Source of the DNA: Rhea pennata
Taxonomy: Eukaryota > Chordata > Aves > Rheiformes > Rheidae
Length of the DNA: 64,000 bases
Assembly (NCBI RefSeq): GCF_028389875.1
Contig: NC_084702.1
Span: 67,677,582-67,741,581 of the forward strand
Direction: 5' to 3'
The notes beneath the pieces are model-generated. The model saw only the letters and a program-made list of their open reading frames with translations. It made no database searches and had not been told where the DNA came from. Below, piece after piece: positions 28,057 through 39,300 of the stretch. A program made the position numbers and the translations under genes. Within the stretch, counting starts at the first letter, position 1. Each line of letters starts with the position of its first letter.

Positions 28057-29321
28057 CAATTATGATTCACAGCCTAGGGCTTCTCTCCAAATGCAACTTA
28101 AAAAAAAACAGGGTTTCTCAGGAATGGTGTGTGTATAAGGGACTTCATTCTTCCCCTTAAAAAGGTGACATAGATCAAATGGTAGAGGACTGTCTCAGAA
28201 TACAAGGTCTGAGGTCAAGCCTGCTCTTAAGCTAGAAGAGACCTAAACTTACATCTCTTGAGGCATGATCTAACTATGAGGCTTAGGCTTCTCTTGTGGG
28301 CTGATGCTTCAATTCTCTTTGCACAAGCAAAGACAACGAAAAGGGGAGAAAAAGGTGGAAGATTTTTCTTTCCTACAGAATAGCCTGTATCCACTTAGGC
28401 TGAGCAGGGAATGTGCAGGATGGTAGGAAACTCTGACTCTGGACCTGTAGTCCATCTACTTACTCAAGATGGGACACAAGTCTGGACCCACAATTTCCAT
28501 TTATTTGAGGTTCCTTATCATCTAGGAGCTGAGAAAATCTACAGCAATGTGGAAAACTCCTGTAGGAACATGCAGGCAGAAAAATGCAAGGAAAACTAAG
28601 CAGTTAGTTTCTTCCCCCCATCCTGCTGTGGTTTACTGGAAAACAAAGTATGGCAGTGCGCTTCCCCCATCCTGGGGTGGTACTCCCCGCACCTCTGTGA
28701 CACAAGGGAAGAGCCACAGACTTGCCCATTTTTCTGATTTTATGGGCCTCGTGATACACATTTTTTTTGTCTGACTCTTGAGACTGTGGGATTGTGAAGA
28801 TTGCAAGTTTTATTTAAAAGAGAGGCTGGCGTGTAGCTGTTGTGGCTTCAAAAAAACGTTGGAGGTTGAGCTCCAGACCTCAAACAGTAGAGGCAAACAG
28901 AAAGATAAAATGAACCAAGACCCTCCTGGGTTTGGAGGGCCTGGGCCACCATTTCCAGCCCTTGAGGGCTGGAAGTGCTCAGGAGGATATCTGCCTGTGC
29001 CACTGAAAGAACCTGAAATGATCAGATCAGATTTGTAACTTAATCTACCCCATAGCATGCTTTTAATCGCTCATCAGGGACCTAACTAAACCGCTAGTCC
29101 CTGAAGAATCTGTAACAACTGAGTCCTGACTAAACCTTGACAATACAAACAAATAATAATGACAGGCAAAGTGACTCCAGAGAGCGCCTAAAATCCAGGA
29201 CAGAGTATCTATGGTCTGTGCTTCTGCGACGCAGACGGATCCGCTGTCACAGCGGCCGGGCGGCGAACCCAGCAAGGTGCTCCGGGACTGGGAACGCTCT
29301 GGAGCTGGGGAACGGCGGGCG

Positions 29322-29349
29322 CCGGAGCGCTGCGGCGCTGGCGCTCCGG
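29322..29349. repeat. 9-bp perfect inverted repeat beside the GT/GC tract
   Basis: CCGGAGCGC (29322-29330) and GCGCTCCGG (29341-29349) are exact reverse complements around a 10-nt loop. The hairpin or cruciform ends 9 bp before the alternating purine-pyrimidine tract. Confidence 0.75.
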
Positions 29350-29358
29350 GAGAGCCGG

Positions 29359-29538
29359 GTGCGTGCGTGTGCGTGTGTGTGCATGTGTGTGCGTGTGTGC
29401 ATGTGCGTGTGTGTGCGTGTGCATATGTGTGCGTGTGTGCATGTGCGTGTGTGTGCATGTGCATGTGTGCATGTGTGTGCGTGTGTGCGTGTGCGTGTGT
29501 GCATATGCGTGCATGTGAGTGCGCGCGCGCGCGTGTGC
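29359..29538. repeat. Long alternating purine-pyrimidine tract (Z-DNA-prone microsatellite)
   Basis: A compound (GT)n/(GC)n repeat with scattered CAT and CATAT units. Checked base by base, 29359-29517 alternates purine and pyrimidine without a break (159 nt). A single GAG slip follows, then 29519-29538 alternates again and includes a (GC) run. Such composition is classic for left-handed Z-DNA. It sits at the upstream edge of the CpG-island core, where negative supercoiling from transcription is expected. It also makes the long His/Thr-rich and Cys/Val-rich open frames seen in several frames here, which are not genes. Confidence 0.95.
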
Positions 29539-29694
29539 CCGGAGCGCTCGGGGCGCGGGGCCAGGCAGGGCCGGGCAGGGCGGCGCGCCGGGCCGGGCCC
29601 GAGGGGGCGGCCGTGCCCGGGGGGGCCGCAGCGCGGCTCGGGGAGCCGCAGGGCCGGGCGGTGCGCGGCGCAGGCTCCTCCCGCCGGCGGCCCG

Positions 29695-29757
29695 CCAGCC
29701 CCTCTCCTCCATCCCTCCCTCCTTCCCTCCCTCCCTCCCTCTTTCCTCGGCTCCATC
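29695..29757. repeat. CCCT/CTCC polypyrimidine tract in the CpG island
   Basis: Repeated CCCTCCCTCC-type units with a CCTTCC interruption and CTCCATCCCTC on both edges. The complementary strand is G-rich in short runs, so both triplex (H-DNA) and G-quadruplex formation are conceivable. The tract lies about 90-150 bp upstream of the candidate first-exon ATG and donor. Confidence 0.8.
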
Positions 29758-29846
29758 CCTCGGCGGCGGCTTCCTGTCGGCGCTGCGCAGTGCCGCCCGC
29801 CGGAGCAGGGCCGCCCGGGACGGCGCCGCGGGCAGCCCCCGCCGGC

Positions 29847-29882
29847 ATGAGGCTGCCGCAGGGCTCGGCGAGGCGGCGGCGG
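29847..29882 (+). other. LIFR: Candidate end of LIFR first exon with upstream ATG
   Basis: An ATG at 29847 is followed by 12 open codons rich in arginine and reaches a strong donor, CGG|GTGAGT, at 29883. If this donor joins the acceptor before 50828, the frame continues AAT TGA, giving a 13-codon upstream open reading frame and not a receptor N-terminus. The segment is therefore read as untranslated first exon with a uORF. The exon's 5' limit is unknown. Another possible donor (CGG|GTAAAT) lies at about 30218. No transcript evidence is available. Confidence 0.45.
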
Positions 29883-29893
29883 GTGAGTGCGCG

Positions 29894-29917
29894 CCGGCGG
29901 CGGCGGCGGCGGCGGCG
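29894..29917 (+). repeat. CGG trinucleotide run
   Basis: About seven to eight CGG units just downstream of the candidate first-exon donor, within the CpG-island core. A GC-rich microsatellite likely to vary in length and to sequence poorly. Confidence 0.8.
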
Positions 29918-29946
29918 CCCCGCGCGCACCTGGGGGGAGGCCGCCC

Positions 29947-29978
29947 GCGGTGCGCGGTGCGCGGTGCGCGGTGCGCGG
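29947..29978 (+). repeat. GCGGTGC heptamer tandem repeat (about 4.5 copies)
   Basis: Four exact GCGGTGC units (29947-29974) followed by GCGG, in the CpG island downstream of the candidate donor. Each unit carries one or two CpGs. Confidence 0.9.
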
Positions 29979-30245
29979 AGAGGCGGCGGCGGGCGAGCCG
30001 CGCTAGCGGGGCCGCCGCGCCTGCCGCGGCGCGGGCTCGGTGCCGGCGGGGCAGCCCGGCGCGGGCGCGGGCGGCGGCGGCCGCCGCTGCCGGGGGCGGG
30101 GGGGCGCGGAGGAGAGCGGCGGCTCCTCGCCCGGAGCCTGCGGCTTAAATAGACGCTGCGTTTTGTCAACAGCTAATTCTGCTGGCCGGCAGGTTGGCTC
30201 AAGGACTGGACAGCGGGTAAATACCGAAACCCCTCTTTGCCGCTT

Positions 30246-30270
30246 TTATTTTATTTTATTTTATTTTAAT
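30246..30270 (+). repeat. TTTTA pentanucleotide repeat
   Basis: About five TTTTA units followed by ATAAA, directly downstream of the CpG-island core. Confidence 0.85.
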
Positions 30271-30360
30271 AAATAGCAGCCGTCTCTAAGGGGGGCCCTG
30301 GAGGCTGAGCTTGCGCGGGGGCTGCGCCGGGCGGCAGGCGCGGTGGCAGCTTGCGCGGCT

Positions 30361-33300
30361 TGTTCTGAGTGGTCGCATTTCCAATGCCGAGAGCTCGTGG
30401 GTTTTTTTTTTTAAAAAAAGAGCTAAGCCTCCGGAAAGAACATCATTCTCTTGTTAAGATCCAACGTTTGTGAGTAAATGGGAGCGAAGCGTGTTGTATT
30501 GGAGGCATGGTTTCTGGTGATTCCAGTAAGAATTGATAATATACATGGTTTGATTGGTTTTATTTTTTAATTGCAATCAGTCATAGATGTCTGGGGACTT
30601 TGCTATAAATGGGAGCAGAGCAGTAGACAAATACTGTAGTCATCTAGTGCTGGGCAGAGTTGGGCTCTGAGCTGTCGTGTAGGAATTGTCACTGATTTTC
30701 TTGCATGGAGTTTCACACTTAAGATCGGTATTGCACGAACAGCCACATTTTTCATATTCTAAAACCAAGCTGGCCACGTCCTGTCGAATTCACTTCAAGG
30801 AATCTTGGGCATGGGTAGCTCTGTGCTGCCGTTAAAACCTAGCTTGCTATTAAAGTTTGGGAATGTGACTTGTCTTCGACATCTCACCTGGAAGTCCGTT
30901 CTGCCTTTTTCTGTCGCCATAAAAGAATTCTTTAAATTCTTTGTTAAATCCTTAGTTCAGCTCTGTAGAACGAACCCAGACTGTTAATCGACTTAGCAGC
31001 TTTGGTAGCTGTGAGGAAGATTAAGGTCTGTGCCCTATCGTTTCCCCCCTCAAATTAGCATGTAGCAGTGCTGGTTGAGACAGTGGCGTGTTTAGCGTGG
31101 GTCCATCAATGCACATGTGCTTTGTAAATAAAGCTGGGCACATTCTGCAGGGCAGAATGCGTGTGTTCCTCGGTCTGCAAAAAGCCTGTGCTTGTCCTTA
31201 ACTTCTCAGCCATTGTATTCGGTAGGTTTTTGCTGATAAAGGTAAGCATTGATTTCTGTATGTTTTCGGTGATAAAGGAAGGCAAGCATGCACTTCTTGA
31301 TTGGGCCCAATGTGAATCAAGATCAAAACAAAAGTTGTGTTTGATGAGGGGAAAGGTTGGCATCCAGGACAGACAGCAGGAGGGCAAGGAGCGGATCTGC
31401 AAAATGAATACTGCCGTGTCCATGGCTGGTTGCAGCTGCAGTTACCTATCATTAGCTAGGTAGGAGTCTGCGAGTTTCTTCTGAGAGGTCTGCTGAGGCC
31501 ACTAAGAAAAGGAAGCCTAGTGTCAGCAGACTGCAGGTCTGTAGGGATCTGTATCTAAACTGGAAGACTTTTTGGAAGTCCACAAATCAAAAGCTTAAAA
31601 ATCACTAATTTAGAGTTGGTTTAGAGGATAGCTTTTAGGCAGTCAGCAATCACTAGATTTTGTTTGGTTTTCCTTTCTGTTTACTTAGTCTTTGCATCCT
31701 TTCATCTTATCACTATTTCACCGATTCAACGTTTTATCAGCATTATTAAGTGATAACAGTTTCCATTGTGCACTTTCCGAACATACCTTTTGAGTCACTT
31801 GCAGCAACCAGTGGCAAGTAGTTTAGATTGTATCAAATCCCTTTACAGGTGTGCTGAGGAAAGGGAGAGACTTAACCTTTAGGCAGGGGCATTCTCATCG
31901 GCTTGCTGAGGATTGTGGAAGACATGAAGAGCTGTTTGGGTGGAGAAGCTCTCCAGGAAAGAGTGATAAACTTGTTTTTACAGGTGGTAAAGCTGCTGCT
32001 GGTGCTTTAACACTGAGTTCATGGGGCTTTAATTTTCAAGTTCTTGACGAGTTAGGATCTGTTACCGTAAGGTCACATCTGTTTCAAGATCCTGCATGGC
32101 TCAGACAGATACTAAGGGCTTCAGTAACATTAATAAAATTGCCTGAATTTATAAATGTCCATATGTAGCACTAGAACAGTATGTAAATCCATTGAAAATG
32201 GTTCTGTTTGAGTTACATTATTTTATCCGAAGGGGGACTGACAGTGAGTTTTGTGCCACATGAGAAGATGATGTATTTAAACACAAAGCTAAATGTATGT
32301 TAGTAATAATCCCCTGTGAAAGATGAAGCAGTCCTTCCAGAAAAAAGTGTCTGGCAGTCTTAAACAATCTCGATTTTTATAAATACTGATTCTGTCTTGC
32401 GGAGTGCAAGATGTTACCAAGGCTGATGCAGATGGATTATATTTTTCTGCAAATGACTCAGTAGATGATGTGACCAGGTACATGAGGTTCTTTTCCAGTT
32501 ACGTTTTGTGCTAGTGATCAGAGGAATGCAGAGGATGGTAAATTCAGTTATTCCTGTTGTGTAATCTAAATAGTGTTGATACATTTGTTAGATGAAAACA
32601 AAAATTATCCGATACATTTTTAAGTGACTGCTTATGTTATCTTGTAATGGGCTTTATTACAGCTGTTGAATAGTAGCTTTTGAATAATGGAAAGGAAAAC
32701 AGAAAATAATAACTCAGGAAACTTTCTGGAATGAGTTTTGTTCTGTTTTAAATAATATTAATTGATCTAGGAAACATTTATAATAAAATTACCAGAGTCC
32801 TGGATTTGGACACTAATGTTGAAATACAGAGATGATTCAAGTGAAGAGACGTTACTTAGCAGTGCGAAGGGAAAGGTCTGGCAAGGAAGGTTTAAAGATA
32901 CTCTGGTAGGTGAAAGGCTTGAGAGCTAAAGGCAAGATACGGTTGGCTGCCTTTAAGAGGGGATGCTACAGCTGCAAGTTAGGCACTGGTTTGTGCACAC
33001 AAAGCAAAGGACAACTGGTAGGAAAGTCAGTTTATCCTCTTGTTACCATAACGAGCTAGAATTAGTGAAATGGTTTCATGTTCTGGTGCATCTTTTCCCC
33101 TGAGATTTGGTTATGAATCCTCTTTGACAGCTGGCTGTTGAATTTCTGTCCTAAAGATAAGAAGCTACTTTCTTTTAGGTATGGATTGAGAGGTGATAGT
33201 GCTGTGTGCCCCAAGGCTGGTTTATTTATTTCATTCCATAAACTGCTCCACATGAAAGATACAGATAATCCTTGGCAGTCGGGCCTGGAAGCCGTGGTCC

Positions 33301-36300
33301 CTCACTGCCAGCGAGTGCCCTCTCGCAAGGACACAGGGCCACAAGGACAGAGTCTTCCTTAAGCCACGGAGGGAAATGCCATCTGCAGAAGGGGTTGAGA
33401 AGGATCCTTCTCAACTGGTCTGCTACCTGTTACTTAGAGTAGTCTCCAGGAGGGTCGGAGATATTTCCCACATCTGGAGTGAGTGCACTGCCTTAGAAAG
33501 GGGAGCATCACAACTTCTTTCTTTTTCTGACCATGTCTTCAAAAAGCAATGGCTTTGCTCTTTCTGTGGAAGTTAGTTCTTTGGATGTGAGTGTGACGTG
33601 TTCTGTGCATGTTTTATCAGCAGATGAGGGAACAATTACTTTGTGGGTCTCCAGCATTTGCAGGTGTTCTGGCCCTGCTAAAACCGAGGCTGCCTGCATC
33701 TGTGCGTGCTGGTGCCGCCAGAATTTTATCATCACCTCTGTCTTTTCTGCCAGTAATACTAAGCTGCAGCTAAATAGGAGTTAGAAGCATCTTTGTTTTA
33801 GGTTTAAGTATCTAAAGTTTTGGTTTTATAGGTGCTTAAAGGTCTCCATGGATCTCTTCCAGAATCAGGCGGATCTCTTCCAGAGTCATTAACGTGGCAA
33901 TGATAGGGGCCATATAAATTCCTAGATGGCAAGAGCTGTTTTCTTATCTGCCTTTGGGGGAGGAAGGGAGGCTAGGATACCAGTCACTAGGCAAGCACCG
34001 AGGTTCCCATGTTTCTCTACCTTACTAATTTGTAGATTGACAGATAAAGGTATCTAGTGGTTCTGTACTGACACTGAGCAGAATACCAAGGGACTGTTTT
34101 TCTTATGCATCACTTTTTTTTTTTGCTGATCATTGCTGTCCTCCCTCCCCAGACGTTTTGTAATTGCTAATTTTACAGATTGTTGGAGCTCTCCCATTGT
34201 GCTTCTGTAAGGCCCTTGCACTTCTGCAAGAACCAGAAACGCTTGGCATGGACTTTTGCCACTTTGCTGCTGTCTCCCTTTCCCTGCTGCTACCTCTGGA
34301 ATCACTCCTGGTAGTGAGTTTTACTGCAAGGAGAAAGTGCTTAGACTAAATATAGCTCCTAGCCCTTCAGCATGAATGTTGGTCAGGGTGTAAGGTTTTG
34401 AAGGGCATATGTCTCCCCTCCTCTTTCCACATGCTGTCTGGAGCTGGCATTGGAGGGATGTCAAAGACTGTTGCTACAACAGAAGCAGCTTTGCCAGGCA
34501 GAGAACTGCTGAGTTGTCAGCTGTTGAGTCCAAATTATGCCTTTTACCTCAGGGAGCACAAGTTATAAAAGCATGTGTCATGGAAACGGGGACAGCACCA
34601 TACCAATTCCCTGCTCGTTCTCTTTCTGCCTCACTCCCCACCATGCAAAAAATCAGACCCACAGAACAGGCTGCAGGAGCGGACGGGCAGCCTGTGTTGG
34701 CAGCTTGGGGTGAAGGGAGCACTTGCGAGCGGGATGGCTTCCCCCTCGCTTGGGCCGCGTATTTCCAGGGAGCAGAGATTTCTTTTTCACCTGTAAAACC
34801 GTAAATTCAGGGGCTGCTTCCTGCAAAACAACAGTGCAGACTTTCAGCCAGCCTCAGGCAGCTGAAATTTCCTGAAATCTCAGGAAACTGCAGGAGGGCT
34901 TTCTTTGGATTGCCTTTACGTGTTCACTATCTTCCAGGCTAGCCAAAAAACTTCACTGATGCAGTAATATTGGTTAGAAAATTACTAGGTTTTGTGAGTT
35001 TTTTTTATTAATGAGCAACGTTGTGCCAGTGTTGTCTGCCAATACAACTTACTAGAGTTTATAGCATTTTGATGATCTTTACGGTCAGAAGTACTTTCTT
35101 TCAGAATGTTTGTGTATTCCTAAAATAGAGAAGTGTATTTGTGCTTGCTCTGTAGCTATAGTTGCACTGATAATAGCTTTGTAATATCAGCTGATCCTTG
35201 ATAACTTGATAGCAAAGTAGCTTAGTAGTTTGTATTGCCTAATCATGAAGTTTATATAAAACAATTTGTACTATTTTTTCAGTTGATAAACATTGACTTA
35301 GAAGTATGCTAGAAGTATGCTTCGTATACTTGATGGACTTTATCCTTATTATGCAAGTTACTGCAAGCTGAAGTAAAGATGCAGGTATCCGAGATGGCTG
35401 AAGATAGTTTTCATTGTCAGTCTGGCTCAGGTGCTACTTGTTTTTTGTTTCTGGGCCTCAGCCATCTAAGGTGGTTTTGCTCCATAAATGAAACAGTTGT
35501 TTTCCTCCAGGAGGAAATGCAGCCTGAGCTGACTGGATAGCATAGTTAAAGCTCTGTTCAGGATGGCGTGGGTATGGGCTATGGTGAGCTTGGCTAGCAC
35601 CATGAGCAGAGCAAGCTAGCTCCATCCCAGCTGACTTCATGCCCTTAAATGCCCCTTGTGTTGTGCACTTGGGCATGCAATGTACTTCCAGCCTAAAGCT
35701 TTAAAAATAAATTTCACTTTATTTAGGGCACATTGAACTGGGGAACACATTAAAAAATCATCTTGGAGCCAGATGGTGACATGGGCTATTATCTGTGAAG
35801 TGGTCACTGGGCTAGTGTATATCTGGGTGTGCTGGTCACAAGCAGTATGAAACAAACCAGTCTGTAGCATTTAGGCTGGGGGTGAAGTTACCTCTGTAGT
35901 ACAGTCTACCAGCAGCATGGGCATCTCTGATATGCATCGTTTCTGTAACCTTACAAGCTGCATTTCGAATCACTCGGGTGTCTGAGGGTTGCACTGCACA
36001 TCCCACATAACCTGATGTCCCAGAGGAGAGGGAGATATGATCATGGCTCTTGTCAGTGTGGGGCTGGCCTGGGCAGGTAGTGGGCTTTTAGGGCTGTCTG
36101 CTAATATTTACTAGTGTAAATACTAGTGCTGCAGTCCTGCTTCTATTCAGATCAGGACTTAAGTGATCACCAAGAAGCTCTTGTGCCAGGACAGCTCAGC
36201 TGCTCATCATGTGATGTAACCCGGTTTATATGGCTGACCATGGACGTGCCCTGCTTGAACTGCATGATCTAATGGTCTCTCTTAGCTATAAAATGTGTGA

Positions 36301-39300
36301 GGACAGAGCTACAAATATCTTTTCAAATAATTGGTGTTAATAATACTGCAGGGCAAAATTGCTGCTTAAGTCAGATGAACTTCAGAGGAGAATTATAGTG
36401 GTCGGTACTATAGTTGGGGCTTTTGCAGGCTCTGAAGGCCAAAGGTGAATGTAAGCTGTATGTATTCCAACTACAACTAATTTCCAGAATATTTCATATT
36501 TTGGATCAAGTTCAGCACTTTGTGGCAAAAGAGATGCTTGACCTCTGAGGTTTTACAGCCACACTGGAGCTAAAACTAAGGAAATAAGTTGTTAATGTTT
36601 AATCCTAGGGAGAGAAACTGATTTATTTATGTTGTAGATTTCACTGTTGTCTTGAGTTATGTGTAACAAGCCCCCAAATACTGTGTGTGTGATACGGACA
36701 TAGATGTTGCACTTTTTTGTTTCACTTCGATTAGCATTTCTGCTGGTTCTGGGGATAAAAATATCTGTTCCCTAGAGTCTACCTATTCCTCTTCATTTCC
36801 CTCTCATGCTCCCTGCTCTGTACTCCTCCAAAGGTCATGGCTACAAGAAATCTTCAGTATGTCGGTCCCTAGGCACGTAACTCATAATTCATCTGCTAGA
36901 ATAATATTATCACAGTTCCCAATATAGAACAGTCTTCTCCTCTGATTTAAATGTGATTGATCTACTTATTTTCTGAAATGCTAGGAAATTTTGAAAAAAA
37001 GATATTTTTGACCAAACCTCACATTCTATTTCAAATGATAGGATTAGTCTGGATGTAAAATTAACAACCTGTCATGTAACCCTTATTTTACATCTTACCT
37101 CAAAAGTGTTAGCTGGTCCTCTGTATTTTGTCTTCCTTAAGCATTAAAACATTAAAAGATCTGTAGGATTTTCATGATAGTTTACTCTGACATTGATGTA
37201 AAGTGAACCCAAGAATAATCTGGGAATTCCTACATTGGGCCCTGTTTAGAAATCCTGTAGGAATACATCCAGTCTTACATTTAAGATTTCAAGCAGTTCC
37301 TCCCATCCTTGAAAAATTTTGCCAATATGTAGTTACCTTTACTTTAAAACTATGCACTTTTAGTTTTAGTTAAGATTTACTTAAGGCATTGACTCTTCCT
37401 TGTATCTTTGCGTGGGCTGTGTTAAAATCCTTTCTCCGTGTAGGTAATTGAGGACCTCAGTAAACTAAAAAGTTGCATTGCTTTAGGCTTTGCAACAGCC
37501 AACTGTCTCCCAGACCTGAACTGCTCTACTCCATTTGTTTCTGCATGTCAATGAACTTTGTACCAGATTAAATCATTTCTGTTGCTAATGAATATTTACT
37601 TTTTTCTCTTGCATTGTTAGATCTCTTTCTTCTGTTACCTTGCCAAAGAGATAACATTGGGAGGACTTTTATTTTCAGTAGCTTTTATACATTTACTTAC
37701 TTGAGTTGTGATAACTCATAAATTTGAAGGTTTTCTATCTGCTTCCCCATATTTCAACTAATGAGTGGTGCAGCTGGTGTTAACATGCAATGAACATGTC
37801 CCTGAAAAAAAAGATTCTTGTTTATTATCATTTTGCCCTACTGTATTGCTGATCAGTAGGTAACTCTGGACTGGAGATCAGTTTGGGCAATGCTTATTGC
37901 AGGCAATAATGGCAGCAAGTGCTCAGCGTTACAGTAACTGCTTGTAGAATTATGCCCTTAGTAGTCTCTGAGCAAAATAGTGTTAATTTTCCCTTCTGCA
38001 TGTTAAACACAGAAGATGTACATATAGTTCCACATCTTTTCTGAAACATCCTCTAATGGAGCAACCTTCCCCATTGATGATATATGCATCTTTTAAATTT
38101 AGGTACCTAATGTGACTACCCATGCGAGCATTCAGTTCTCCTGTACTGAAGACTAAGTAAGGACTGAGCCAGCCACAGGCTCTTGCAGCTGGGCTCCTGC
38201 CAAGAGTGGCAAATGTAAGTTCATGCATACTTTTACTCATGAAATAAAATTAGTGATATATTTACATGTTTGCAGATTTAAGAACAGTGTGTGTATGTAT
38301 GTAGTTACTGAGGTTTGTTATCTTGCATAAATCAGTTAGTTGCACGGTTGCAAACAGCATTCCATGGCTTTGAAATACCGTCTGCAGCAGGCACAGGTGA
38401 TCTCTGATAGCGTTAACTGCCTGTTTCATGCGATGTGTGAAATAAGATGTTGCTATCCAAACCTTTAAGCCTGAACTAATGACTTTAATAAGAATTTAAC
38501 CATTATTACTAACAACTTTGTTCAGCTGATCTTTCCTTTTGAAGTAATATGCATTGATTTTTACCACTGTTAATGAGAGTTGAGTGTTCAGGGTTTTTTG
38601 GGGGGTTTTTGGGGAGTGTGGTGTTTTCTTTTTTTTTTTTCCTTTTTTTTTTTGCTTTCTCATTTAAAAAAAGCCTCTCTTGAGATACTTGGATACTTGT
38701 CACGTACATTCCTGGTACGTATATGGAGCTCTAATCTTTTTAATCTCCTCTGCTGCAGCACACAAAGACTTTCCATATATAATGTTCTAAAGTCAAATAT
38801 TTATGCCCTGAGGCACACACCTGCTCATTTAAATATATTGTGCAAATGTAATCCTTATAGAGATCCAGTGTATAGCTCTTCAGTATGCAAGACTGCAGAA
38901 CTGGGAAAGGCAGAGTACTCTCCAAAGGCATTTGAGGTGGTGTTTCTAAGTGGTAAGTGGGTTCTAAGAACTTGATTTCTGTTGAGTTTGGTACAAGACC
39001 TTGTAGAAGAGCATTTGGCAACAGAAAAAGAAATTGTGAGATACTGGCATTTAATACCATCAAACTTACACCAGAGGTTTTGCAGATTTCAAATCTCCGG
39101 ATTTAGAAAATAAGAACATGCTTGGCCTTGTGAGTCATACATTGTATATTTGATGGGACCTGATGAAGTGCATAAAGAACAAACATATTCCTGAGGAAAA
39201 AGAGACTGAAACAGAAACTAAAAATAAAGCAGAATGTGTCTTTCTTGTAATTGTATGAATTAACTTCATCCTCTGTGTGGAGGTAGGTTTCCCCTCGCCC

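Larger units (their letters stand above)
12980..29224. other. Intergenic DNA, no recognisable gene
   Basis: About 16 kb between the inverted CR1 and the CpG island. No frame on either strand matches a known protein, and I found no chain of open segments with compatible splice sites. Contents that can be seen are two pairs of diverged duplicated segments (14221-14411 with 15246-15440; 16511-16581 with 18751-18830), a 20-bp near-perfect repeat (14001-14020 and 14027-14046), a (GT)n run at about 17024-17040, and a duplicated 23-25 bp unit near 27993-28055. In mammals the LIFR promoter side faces OSMR, with an antisense lncRNA (LIFR-AS1) near the promoter. An equivalent transcript may start here, but nothing in the sequence proves it. 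Confidence 0.5.
29225..30360 (+). promoter_or_regulatory. LIFR: CpG island, probable LIFR promoter and first exon
   Basis: An abrupt switch from AT-rich flank to extremely GC- and CpG-rich DNA, densest at about 29520-30130, with GC boxes (for example GGGGGCGG near 29603), no convincing TATA box, a CT-rich tract (about 29695-29757) and CGG runs. It is the strongest promoter-like element in the window and lies about 21 kb upstream of the LIFR start codon on the same strand, which fits a vertebrate receptor gene with an untranslated first exon. CpG islands commonly fire in both directions, so an upstream antisense transcript is possible. The transcription start cannot be placed from sequence alone. 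Assignment to LIFR is by position and the absence of any other gene. Confidence 0.75.

Noticed and set aside
28778..29058. Overlapping frames just upstream of the CpG island, one proline/glycine-rich
   Set aside because: Short, present on both strands, and with no recognisable domain; considered as a divergent first exon but no supporting splice donor on the minus strand was convincing.
29063..30169. Very long minus-strand open frame (368 codons) and overlapping long frames on both strands (for example 29211-30152 plus)
   Set aside because: They arise from stop-poor GC-rich island sequence and the GT/GC repeat, giving His/Thr, Cys/Val or Arg/Ala/Pro low-complexity translations in several frames at once. 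No domain is recognisable.
36180..36300. Possible very old CR1 tail
   Set aside because: Only a short CCCTGCTTGA...GATCTAATGG similarity, with no octamer tail and no upstream body blocks; could be chance.
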